From Diploscapter coronatus (Eukaryota > Nematoda > Chromadorea > Rhabditida > Rhabditidae), in assembly GCA_964036155.1 (NCBI GenBank), contig OZ038423.1:30705249-30769248 (forward strand): a DNA stretch of 64,000 bases, given 5' to 3'. A model generated the notes under the pieces. That model had not been told where the DNA came from, made no database searches, and saw only the letters and a list, made by a program, of their open reading frames with translations. The translations under genes and the position numbers were made by a program. This document shows, one piece after another, positions 13,203-25,000 of the stretch; the first letter of the stretch is position 1; each line of letters opens with the position of its first letter.

Positions 13203-16200
13203 ATGTCGGCTCTGGATCGGGACCGAGCTACATGGATCAACATCGCTACGCCGGATTCCACACTGAACGATGCAGTTACTCTTCGGTGAATAATTTTTTT
13301 AGTTAAAAGAAATACAAAAGAACTCAGTTTCCAACGGTGTTATTCGCTTGCCGAGTCGATCAAATTCGCGGATCCCATGCACTTCGCTGCCTGTCCCTAT
13401 TCAGGGCCGATCGGTAAAAATGCTTTAAAAATCATTTTGCAGAAACTAATAAAATAGTATGATACAAGTCATGAAAACAGTGCGTTTAATTTTTCAGTAA
13501 TTTTGAAAAATATTGCTCCAACAACTTTATTGTGGCTAGAATTAAAAACATATTTTAGCAAAGATTCTTCAAGATTTATCATAAGACTTTCTTTAAATGT
13601 TCTCTAAAAATTAGAATTAAACGTTTAGCGATTTGCTGGCACAATGTGGAGACGAATTGGACCATTTCAATTCAAACGGCGACCGGCCGATTTTTGAAGG
13701 AAAAAATCCTGGTACCTGACATGCACTCGGTCGCCTGGACTCGAAGTTAGTTGTGTTAAAAATAAAATTTTAAACAACTATTTTTAGATCATCAGCTAGT
13801 CGTTCTGACGTATCGAGGCACTGTGATGATCTACTCGGCAGTTGGCGACCTGCTCAACGAAATTCCCTTTTCCCAGGCACACAATTTCGCAATATAAAAT
13901 GATTTTAGAAAACAAACAACTTGGAACTTTTCTAGAAAATAGATAAAATTACGACTTTTCTTTTCAGAACATCCACGATGTTCGCGATTTACGCGTGTTC
14001 GAGACGTACGCTGATGATTCGGGATTCGCGGTTTTAGACCAGCAGGGCCGCATCGCGGTCGTCAACAAAGTCACCGAACCGGTCATCTGGACGATTTCCC
14101 CTCCGTCCAAAGAGCAGGTCACTGCATGGGCGATTATTCGGCAGGTATTTGATTCAGAAATTTGTTTCAACTCTGGCCTAAACTTAATGGAAGATTATTC
14201 AGCAGATAGAAACTATTTAAAACAATTTTACAATTCTTGGTTAAACTTATGTTTTATTAAAAGTGTCTAATTAATTTAGAAAAAAACAACCAGGAGTTTA
14301 AAAATGATTATTTTTTAACAGAAATCTAAATTGACGAGAGTCGTGGTTGCGATCTCTGAAGTTTTCTACAGCGGACACCAAGGCGAACATCTGACAGTTG
14401 CGGTTAGTTTTATTTTTTTAACTTGAAAAGGCATCTTTCAAAATTGGAAAAAAAATTTCTTGATATTTCCAGGACACTCCTTGGGTGCTTTCAAACGGAG
14501 AATATCGGCATATTGAGTTTCGAAACGACCTGGAGTTGGTCGCGGTTTATCACAATTCCGGGTTTATTCAGGTTTTTTCTTCTAAAAATAGTAAAAATGG
14601 GCTATTCCGAAATATACACGATTTGAAAAAGGTTAATAGGACAAGTAGATTTGAATATATTAGTTTTCTTTTTCAAATTGTCAACAATGACGTTTTTCAG
14701 ATCGTCGCTTCGGAACTCACGGTGGAAGTTCATCGAATCACGGTCGCCAATCCGGACTATTCGGTGATCAAATTGGGCTGGGTCGGCAGCAGTGCAGTGT
14801 TCGCGCTGAGAAGAAAGGGGCACGACGTTCGCGACAGGAACATCCAATTCTATTCAGCCGCTTCGAACTCAGATGGGAATTACGAGTAAGCCGATTTTTT
14901 TTACTTAAAATAGAATTTTGAAACCTATTTATTTTCTCATTCATCATTTATAACGCTTATAAATTTTCAACTTCTTTTTATCGCAATTTTGAAACTTATT
15001 ATTTTCCTGGTTTTTTCAACTTGCTTATCTTCAGACTCCTAACCCTGCAGAACATCGCGGTCGAGTCTGACGGCATCAAGCTTTACGGAGGGACCGACGT
15101 CACTTTTGTATCCATCGTTTCGGGTAAGCAAAAAATTATAATTTTAATAAGCTTCAAATCCTCTCGAGATTGTTTTACTTCACTCTCTTTGCATATCATG
15201 ATTTTTTGCTCTAAATTTCCATAGGTTCTTTGAAATTTACATTTCTTCATTTTTTAAAAAAATTGTATTATATTTTAGACGCGGAAAAAGCCGTACTAGG
15301 AGTGGTTTCCCAGGACGACTCGGCATTTCTCTACGAGGCCGCGAAAAAACTCGACACGAACGAGAGCCATTCCGCCTATGAAAATGCGATTATGGTTTTT
15401 TTTTTTTTTTTTTTTTTTTTTTCTTCCTAGCCTTATTATTCCCACTGGGTGGGGTCGGCTACCCTCAAGCCCGTAGTGGGGCTCAGCCTTTGATAGGGGC
15501 AGTCGGCCTATCCTAGCCACACAGGACTAGTGGCCCGTCCCGAGGACAGACTGTTGTTGTGTGCAACAGCCGAGGGGTTTTAGGCAAATTTTCGTGGTTT
15601 TATCCACTACCAACATTTCTTAACCCCCTTGGTTTGGGTGAGGAGCGGGGGGCGAACTTGAGCCCTAGCTGTAGGCAGTAACACACAACCACTGCGCTAC
15701 GCCGCCCTGAAAATGCGATTATGGTGATTTTCATTTTTTCAAATGTTTTAATTTCTGAAATTGTATTTTACAGGTCCGGGACATGCCTCACGCCATCAGA
15801 CAATGCATTCTCTGCGCGCAAGCCGCATGGAGCGTGGAGATCCAGAAGACCCTCCTGAAAGTAAGCGTAATTTCGAAAACAGACCTAGGCAGACTCGGTC
15901 AGAATGGAAGTCACGAGGGAGAGTGTATGCAAATCAAGCACTTTTATAGAAAATTGATACATAGGGGGTACGCATCAAGACTTTGGCAGAATCCTTTAGT
16001 TTAAAATGGTACACAAGGGGAATTTGGCTTAAGTCCTCCCTTGGTCTGATTTTGAAAAGTCTTTTAATTTTATTTTTCAGGCGGCTAAATTCGGCATGGC
16101 TTTTACGTCGGGGTACGATACGACGGAATTTGTTAAGGCCAGATTTTCTGTAATCTAAAAAAAATCCAATTGCGAATTTTCAGGTGATCAAACTACTGAG

Positions 16201-18742
16201 GGTTTTGAACGAGCTGAGAAGTAAGCGACTCGGAATCCCGATCAGCTTCGAACAGTGAGTTTTAATTGAACTAGTTGTGGCTAACTTGCCAATTAACTCG
16301 AAATAACTAGAGTAATTAAAATAATTAACTACTTAATTCAGATTTATTAAGCTAATTAATTGAGTTAATTATGCCAATTGAGTTAGTTAATTATCACAAT
16401 TCAAATAATTAAGACTTCAAATCTTGGGTGAAAGCAACTTGCTGAATCGACTGATCGAAACCGGCGAGTTTGGCGAAGCGATGAAAATCCACGAGTGGCT
16501 CGAGACGGACGGACCGGAAGGCGCCGATCGGATTTTGCTGAATTGGGTAGGTTTCTAAGTCTTATTTTAACAATTGCAAAAATTCCCACTCAACAAAGTC
16601 ATTCGTTTTATTATTTTCAGAAAGTTTTCTAACGGTTTAAAATAAATGAAATTTCAAGTTATCTTGAGGAAATTTACCAAATTAAAAAAATAAGAACTTT
16701 TTAGGTCCACGGAATTCTAAAGCGCACGGCGGCTTCTTCGAAAACGCAGTACGACGCGGTGGAAATCAAGAAGTTGAACGACAAGATCATCGCTAAACTG
16801 TCGCAATACCCACATGTTTCCATTGCAGGTATTTTTACCATTTGGTTTCTTTAAAAAAAAATGGAAATGTTTAAATAAATTTTAAAATTCAAGATGCTGC
16901 AAAGTGGGCGATCGACGCAAAATTGCCGACTTTAGCTAGGCTCCTCATCAAAAGCGACCCAGATGAGTCGAAACAAGTACGACTTAAAAAAAAAAATTTC
17001 CTTATAATTTTTATCTAAATTTAATTTTAAAATTTTAGGTAGAAGTCCTTCTGAAACTCGGCGATATCACAGAAGCTCTGGAAAAAGCCGCCGCCACCGA
17101 TAAACCACAACTCATCTTGCAGGTCAAATTAAACTTTAAAATTTTTAAAAATTACAAAATTGAAAATTCAGGTGATTCGACACTTGATGAAAATCCAACG
17201 ACGTTCCGACCACGAATTGACGATCCGGAAAATTCCTTTGGTTCGTTTTTTTCAAAAGATTCTTCATTTTTCAACATTCCAGCATTTTCATATTTATTTT
17301 CAAACTTTTCTGGAGCTTCCATGTCAAATGCGATTTCTTTAAAAACCTTGAATAATTGAAGGAATTTCTCTAGTTTTGCAGGTTTTCTTGAAAATTACAT
17401 TTTTAATTTGACATTTTCAGGCTCAATGTCTCTACCAAGAGCTAATTCGCGAGGATAGTGACTGCCGTGTGGCCGGACGACAGATGTTGGCCCTTTTGGA
17501 ACAGGCCTCTGACTACGAACGACAAATGCTTCTACATTTAGACACCGCATCGAACGAAATGAATGTGAGCTTGCAAAAGAATCAAAAACAAAATTTCTAG
17601 AGAGGAACTTAAAATTAATTTTTGTTTTTAATTTAAAGAAGTTTTTTTCAGCCCTCCGAAAGACTGAACGCTCTTCGAAGAGCCAAGGACGCTTCTCATA
17701 ATTTGGGCGACAAACCCCTCGAGGAAATTCTATCCGATGTGGTAGGGTTCAAATATTTTCCCAACGAACTTTTCGAGACGAAAAATCCATTTTCTTTCTC
17801 GAATTCTAGAAATTCTGTTTTTTGCCATATTTAATATGCAAATATGAAGTTTATTTATTGGAATTGAAATTTAAAGATGCAAAAGTAATAATTTTATTTC
17901 CAGGCCGCCTTTGCCCCGGGTCAATCCCAAAGAAACGAGGATCAACTGAAAATCCGAGAAGCGGTCATCGCCCACGCTTCCGATCCCGGAAAAGTCGCAC
18001 AACTCAAGCAGCAGGCGAAATTGGCCGATAAACAGTTGGTTGATCAAATTATCGAGATTTTTTTTGGCTGATTTACTAGAAACTTTTTCTTTCAAATCTT
18101 ATTTCTGCAAAATTTTGAAAGAAAAGTTTAATAGATCATATAATAAAGCATAAGGTTTTCAAAGCTTAAACCCGTCCGTGTTATTTTTCAGAGTATTCTA
18201 CTGGACGATTGAGGGCCTAGTGAAGGCTGGTAAAATGGAGCAACTTTTCGATATGGCTCAGAAAAAGGCCAACTATGGATATTTGGTGGGGCTTAGAAAT
18301 GATTTTTTGAAGATAAAAATTCTTGGGAATCGAATTAAAATCGATTTTTAGGGGGTAGAATTTTGGAAAAATCGTGTTTTTAAATTTAGCCCTTCATCAA
18401 GGCCTGCATGAAATACAACAAGATCGAGGAATGCAACAAGTATTTCGCCAAAGTGACGGGATACGAAAATTTGGTCGCCGCGCATGTAGAAATGGGGTTG
18501 GTTTTGGAAATTTAAATGTTTTTCTTTGAGGAAAAATTGAAGAACTAACTTTCTTCGAGAATAGTCTTCTCTTCAATATACTTTGAAAAAAAAAAATAAT
18601 TTTCAGAAATTTCGTGACCGCGGCGAAAATGGCATTTGATAGGAGGGATTCCGACACTTTACAGAACATTTTCATGAAGTCGTTCAAGGACAAAGACGCC
18701 TACGAAAAAGTGGGCAGATTGGTGAAATCTCTGCCTCGATAA
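13203..18742 (+). CDS. vps-16: VPS-16, HOPS/CORVET tethering-complex subunit
   Basis: Core subunit of the class C Vps complex that tethers endosomes and lysosomes before SNARE fusion. 24 exons give exactly 863 codons plus stop (human VPS16 has 839 residues). The first half is the Vps16_N beta-propeller, for example [20 protein letters not shown] and [15 protein letters not shown]. The second half is the alpha-solenoid Vps16_C domain, with PIGYLPF-like [18 protein letters not shown] near the end. [15 protein letters not shown] followed by GIPISFEQ aligns with human FVHMCQDLRVLNAV...GIPLSYSQ. The ATG follows a TTTTTAG acceptor by one base, which suggests trans-splicing. Two introns use GC donors (13877, 16138). 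A SINE occupies the intron after exon 15279-15394, and an inverted-repeat element the intron after 15774-15860. AATAAA lies at 18889-18894. The protease gene starts 281 bp downstream on the same strand. Confidence 0.96.
15395..15724 (-). mobile_element. tRNA-derived SINE with poly(A) tail and target-site duplication
   Basis: An element of about 310 bp on the minus strand. Its head at 15707 reads GGGCGGCGTAGCGCAGTGG and contains the Pol III A-box TAGCGCAGTGG. A B-box-like AAGTTCGCCCCCC follows about 35 bp later. A unique body comes next, and the element ends in an A-tail of about 26 bases, seen as poly-T at 15396-15421. It is flanked by a perfect 17-bp direct repeat (15379-15395 and 15708-15724, ending GCGATTATGG), the expected target-site duplication of LINE-driven insertion. 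It lies inside vps-16, antisense to it, exactly at the end of exon 15279-15394. The near-perfect duplication and long A-tail suggest a recent insertion. I saw no second copy in the window. Confidence 0.9.
15880..16048 (+). mobile_element. Small inverted-repeat element (MITE-like), copy 1
   Basis: Intron sequence in vps-16 whose two ends are imperfect inverted repeats: CAGACCTAGGCAGACT at the left, and the complement of CAGACCAAGGGAGGACT at the right. Its reverse complement shares blocks with 24226-24354: GGACTTAAGCCA, TGCGTA followed by C/T-rich bases, and AGTCTGCCTAGGTCTG. No transposase and no clear target-site duplication are visible. Confidence 0.7.
16255..16413 (+). other. vps-16 intron dense in TAATTA/TTAATT palindromes
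   Basis: Intron between exons 16184-16254 and 16414-16546. It contains many overlapping TAATTA or TTAATT cores within about 130 bp. This could be simple low-complexity AT sequence or a cluster of homeodomain-type sites. The acceptor used in the model is ATTAAG at 16413, chosen because it gives the same spacing as human VPS16. Confidence 0.4.
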
Positions 18743-19023
18743 TTCTTGTATTTGAGAAAATATTATTTCATTTTTGAAAATTGTGATAACTTATTTTCAT
18801 ACTGGTCCGCTAGTGCTAGTTTTATTTTCGTGATTTGATTTGATGAAGCCCTCAGGTTAACCACTTTGTAAATTTATTTTTGCTTTTCAATAAATTCGAC
18901 TTTTGCCCCATTTTAACGATCTCCTTCATACTACTGGTTATTGAGCCAATTTTGGTATTTCAGTTTCTTTTGAAAGCTATTTTTTAATTTAATGATTTTC
19001 CAATTTTTAGGTAGATGATAAAA
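18743..19023 (+). promoter_or_regulatory. Short intercistronic region, likely operon junction
   Basis: Contains AATAAA at 18889-18894 for vps-16. About 115 bp later there is a strong acceptor, CAATTTTTAG, ending at 19010, just before the ATG of the next gene. Poly(A) signal to trans-splice acceptor at 100-400 bp is the layout of nematode operons. No promoter-like sequence is evident between the two genes. Confidence 0.55.
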
Positions 19024-22000
19024 ATGGCGTCTAAAATCTGGAACGTCTCCGAGACAATGGTTAACGGCGGATTGCGCTTCTGCCTCTACTCGTCTTCCAG
19101 GTAAACTAATAAGAATTCAAATTTGTAGCTTTGCTGCGAATTTTCCAAGCTTTATCCTAGAATTACTTTGCAAAGGTTAAATTTAAAAATTCCGATTTTC
19201 CAATTCTTTTGAAAATGACAAACTTAAACCCTAATTGTTGAAAGATAAAAAGCGAAGTACGAACTTCCCAGAAGCCGCTTAAAAGTTGCCGTCTGTGATT
19301 CTCCCGGACCGATGGTGCACGGCTGCGTGTCGTTCTGCACGGAGGCCGATTCGGACGACGGTCTGCCGCACACTCTGGAACACCTCGTCTTCATGGGGTC
19401 GCAGAAGTATCCGTTCAAGGTAAGTTAGGGGGTCTATATGAAGAAATCACCTCTGTAAAAGTGCCCAAAATTTAAAAATCAACCTATTGATGTGTAAAGT
19501 AATCTTTATCTTAATTACGATTTTTCTTAGGAACTTGATAAGAGCATGGGTGAAGACGAATTTTGCAATAGTCGATAAAATTTTTTAAATTAAAGAAACA
19601 TGTTTCAAAATAATATGAAAAGTTGTTGAAAAGCTGAAGAATTCTAGACAATTGAATTTGGTAAATTTGGAAAGACAAATTTTAAAAAATTAAAAAGGTT
19701 TTCAGGGCGTTCTGGACCTGATCGCGAATCGGTGCATGGCCTCGGGAACGAATGCTTGGACGGACCAGGATCACACCGCATACACGCTGGACACCGTCGG
19801 CAGCGAGGGATTCTTGATGGTTTTGCCCATCTACATCGATCACTTGCTACAGCCGATGCTTACGGTAAATTCGGTTAATTCATGAGAAACCCTGAAACTT
19901 GCGAGTTTTCGAATAAAATTTCTTATGCTTTATTCTTTAGCGAAATACTAGAGGATTTTCAGAAAGACACAGAAAATTTTAGAATTTTTAACTCTTCATT
20001 CGACATAGGTGAAATGTTAAGATGAAAATGAAATTGTAGAATTTTGAATTAGGTTTCAAAAATGTAAAAAAAATTTTACTGGAAAGAAAAATGGTACATT
20101 TTTAAATTATCGATTTTCAGACGAGTCAATTCGCCACCGAGGTGCACCACATCAACGGGAATGGCGAGAACGCGGGCGTCGTGTACAGCGAAATGCAGGA
20201 CCACGAATCGGAGATGGAAAACATCGTCGACGTCAAACTCAAGGAGCTCCTCTTCCCGCCAGCCCATCCCTATCGGGTCGACACTGGTGGAAAGTTGGCA
20301 TTTCTGAGGGACTCGTGCTCTCTCCAGAAGGTTAGAAAAAGCGAAAAGCTACAAGAAATATACATATTTCAGCCAGTTTTTGTCTTTATTCTTTAGCATA
20401 GGAGACCTCTTTCGGAAATCTCGAACTTCGATTTCTAGAAAATCTCACTTTTTATTTCATGTCGTAGCCTTTTTTCGCTCAAAAGGTGTGACTTTAAAGG
20501 AAGGCAAGTTTTTATAAATGAAAATGGATGAGACCTACTAGTTTGCACTATTTTACTTTTATCACGAGAAGAGCATTCTACAAAGGTCAAAAATAGTTAA
20601 AAAGTGGATATTGATTTTGATAGTTGCAGGTGCAGGATTATCACAAGCGCTACTACCATCTGTCGAACATGCTCGTGTCCGTGTGCGGCCAAGTGCCCCA
20701 CCAGAAGCTGCTCTCCATCATGGAAAAAGTCGAAGAGGTGGGGGTTTTCCGATTTTTGAGAACAAACAAATTTTTAAAATTGACCAACTTCAAATAAAGA
20801 AACATCGACATTTGAGTACTTTCGTAGCATTTTAATATTCTTCTAAAAAAATTGAAAGCACTGCTTGGGAGTACATTTAGAGATTGGAATCGAATTTATA
20901 GACAAAAAGCGATAATATTTCAAACTTATCAAAAAATCTGAAAATTAAAAAATGAATTTTCAGGAATACCTGCCCCGAGTTCCGTCGGATTTTACGGCTC
21001 CCTTCCAGATGACCGCACCGGAACTGACCGACTTCAAGGAAGAGCAAGTGGAATGCCCATCGGATGACGCCTCCAGGGGAATAGTAGAAATCGCTTGGTA
21101 GGCAAATTTCGTTTAATTTTAAAAAATGAAGAATTGTCAATTTTAACGGTGTTTGAAAAAAAACATCGGTTTTTCTATGCTTTAAGAAATCTTGAAATTT
21201 TTAAATATTACATTTAAAAAATATGGAAAGTGGAGATAACAATAGAAGTTACGGAAGAGTGAAAAAATATAGAAAAAGAATTAAATGTTGCAAATTCTAT
21301 GCGCCACTCTATATTTCCTATCAAATATTAGATAAAGTATAATTTTGAAGCATAAAAATTTTAAAACTTGCAGGTTCACTCATGATCCGAACGACCTGGG
21401 GACGTGCGAAGCAATTCTGATTTTAGCCGACTATTTCACGCGAACTGCTGTGGCGCCGATGCAAAAGGATTTCGTGCTGCTCGAAGAACCCTTGGCCAGC
21501 GGCATCGACATGATAGCTAATGAGGAGGTGAGATTCATTTATTTTTAAAATAAAAATAGGAATTAAATTTTCCTGAAAAGACGGAATTTTGTTTAATTTT
21601 GAAAAATGGAACTATTCAGAAACTAATAATTGACGAAATTTCAGGTGAAATGTCGTCTGACCATCTCGTTCCAGGGCGTGCCTGTGGAAAAGTTGAAGGA
21701 GTGCAAGGCTAAGTAAGGAAAACAAATTTAGGCTTCAAAAAATGAAAATAATTTTTCTCAAGTCAAAATAAGAAAAATTGAAATAGCATAAAAATTTCAG
21801 ACTCATGTCAAAGACTGTGCCGGAATACATCAAGCCGGAAAGCTGGGATATGGATCGTATGAATTCGATTTTGGATCAGGAAATCCTGAACGAGCAAGTC
21901 AAGGTCAGGAATCTTCTCTTAAAGAAATGAGCATTTATTTTAAAATTTCAAGCAATATTCGAAAATTTTGTAAGAAAAACGAGGAAAGACTTGTATTTGT

Positions 22001-25000
22001 TTGCAAAGAAATAGCTTTTTAAAAATCTGCATCGAAAATTTGAAACACTTAGGATCTTTGAATAAAAAAAATCGTTTTTTAAGAATTAGAAAACCTTTGA
22101 GATATAAAATTTCTTTTCGAATGTTCTCTCTTCAGCTCGAAACCCGAGTCCACAAATCGCTGTTCGGGGAGATTATTTCGCACCAGCTGTACGACCACGG
22201 ACAGGAAAAGTTGCTCGTCAAAAGGCTCAATAAGGTGGGATTTTGAAAGAAATAGGAAATTCTCGAAATTAGCATTCTTCTAAAATATAAACGAAAGTGG
22301 GGAGAAAAGTTTGAAATTCATAAATTTAACCGAAAAAACCATTTCCCCATGAAAGCGCAAGTTTCATAAAATTTACCGCTCAATATAAGGTATCTCAAAG
22401 AGTGAAAATAAAGCTATTACAAAAACATAAAACTAAACAAAAAACATTACTAGTAACCCCTACTAAATTTTTATTCTAAATCGCCCCCGGTCTTTAAAAC
22501 TGAGTGTTCAGGTCGACACCCTGCAAAAGTTGAAGGCCAAACCCGCTGAGTACTGGGCCCAGCTGGTTCAGACCTATCTGACCGGACCCTCGGCCACGGT
22601 GATCGGACTCCCCAGTGAAGAGCTCGTGGAAAAGGTTGGTCTCGAAAATTCCTATGATAAAGATAGGCGAAGAAAACTGTCTGGCATTATTTTTTCTCGT
22701 AAATCCTGATCTCTTTCCAATGATAAAGTAAAGGAAAAGAAACAGGCTGGAAGAATTGTTTCAGGTCGCTAAAACGGAAAAGGCACGCCTGAACGCGCAG
22801 AGAAAGGCGCTCGGAAAAAAGGGGCTCGAGGAGAAGAAGAACGAAATCGAGCAGGCCATTTGGGAGAACACGGTATTTATTTGTATTATTTTTTTAAATT
22901 TAAACGAATTTCAAGGAAAAAAGATAATAAAATTTGAAAAAGTGAAAATATTTGAAATTCCAGCACAAGAAGCCGGACGCGGATCTGCTCAAAAAGATGA
23001 TCGTCGAAAAGTTGGAGGAGTTCGATCGTTTCGACGTCAAATCCGTCTCCAATTCGGGTATTTATTATTTTTCCGAAAAAGTGCTTTTTGAAAATTAAAA
23101 ATAATTTTAAAGAATTGAAAAGCAGATTTTTAAAAATACAAATTCCAGATCCGTCGAGTCTGACCGAAGCAGAGGCGAAATTCCTCCACCAATTCCCCTT
23201 CCACACCACCATTCACAACTGCAACACTCAGTTTGTTGAGGTCGGTTTCAGAAAAAAATTTTAAAATTCAAATTCGTGTTCATTTTTCTCAAAATTTTGG
23301 TTTTTTCTTCGCAAAAATGTTTTTAAATTTATTACTTTTTTCCGAAGAAAAACGGAGCTTATCATTTTCTAAAAGAAGTTATACAAATTTTCAGCCCTAT
23401 ATTTTTTAGCTTAAAAATTCGAAAAAGGATACCTTTTTCAAATATACAAAACTCTGAAATTTTCTTTTCCCAGCTCATTTTCCTGCTGGACAGTTCGCAC
23501 TTGTCGGCCTGTCAGCGCCAGTGGCTCTATTTGTACACGGAATTGCTCTTCGACTCCCCTGCGATTATCGATGGAGTCAGATACGATGCAGACGAGGTCG
23601 CAAAACTCTACACCAAGGTTCGGCATTTATTTATTTTTGAAAGATATTTAGAGAATGAAGGAAGGGCTTCGTTCTTTTTTATTCTTTAGTATAAGAATTA
23701 AGAATTTCAAAGAAAATATCTGAATAAACTTGGAATTTTAGTGAACAAGCTGAGAAACAAAAACCGTGATTTTAAATTTTTGATAAAAATTGCCGAGTTT
23801 TCAGGATCTCATCGAGCACTCCGTTCACACGGGAATTCGAGGCCACTTCGATAATTTCGCCAACATTCAACTGAAGGTTAGTCGGAAATAAAAATGCTCT
23901 AAATGTTTCATGGCTCCAATATTTTAGATGAACAATACCGCTTTGGTTATTTTAAAGTTCAAATACAAAATCTAACATCCCAACGAGTTTAATCTTAAAA
24001 TAATGGATTTCATGAGTTTTAAGGCATCGTCATTTTGACTTGAATAGCTCTGAAATTACTTGAACTTATTGAAAGTGTTAGTTTTTTAACCAAACTTTTT
24101 AGGTTGAGCGCAGCAAACTTTCGAATTTGGCCAAATGGACCGAGGTGCTCACCAAAGGGGTCATTTTTGACGCGCAGAGAATTAAACAGGTGAGTTTTGG
24201 AAATCTATTTTAAAAGTACTATGATCAGATCTAAGCAGGACTTAAGCCAGATCCTTCGTGCGAACCCCCCTTAAGTCAAGATATTCTACGAAATCTGTAT
24301 TTGCGTATCCCCTCCTATAATTTTTCGTTCTGGCTGAAAGTCTGCCTAGGTCTGGCCGCTAAATGTGTTGTCTTATTTTAATTCTTGTTGATTTTTCGAA
24401 ACAAAATTAAATTTTAGTTTTCAGGTGGCTCTGAGGCTCGTCGGAGACGCGAAAGAACAAAAGCGCGACGGTTGCACGGTTGCCTCTAATCTGATGGTCA
24501 AAAACATCTACAAACAAAGTAGGCGAATCTTTATTTTTATAACTTATGTTAGCCTAGTCATTATCAGAAACGACTAGAAGTCAGTATTTTTAAAGATTTG
24601 TTGAAACATAAAAAAACGCTAAATTCTAAAATGATTTTCATTGATATGTTTTCAAGTACACTTTATATGAAGAGTTATTTTGCAATCACTTTTCCATAAA
24701 AATAAATTATAAATTGTCTAATATAAAAAGACAAAATAACAAAAAGAAAATAAAAACAAAATTCAAAATGAATTTTTGCAGATACAAATTCGGTTCTTTA
24801 CGATGCTCTGGTTCTGGAGAAGTTTCACGAGTACGTCGCAGAATTATGCGATACCAACCCTAATGAGGTCTACGCTAAACTTCAGGAGGTTCGAAAATTC
24901 AATTTTAAAAAAACCAGAAAAATCATCCTAAGATATTTTTCTCAAAACTTTGTCGAGGTTTTTATATCTACAAAAGCAAATTTATAGAAAAGTTGACTAT

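Noticed and set aside
14572..14631. Possible intron after FIQ in vps-16
   Set aside because: The in-frame continuation [20 protein letters not shown] aligns in length with the human protein, so the exon is kept through to 14631.
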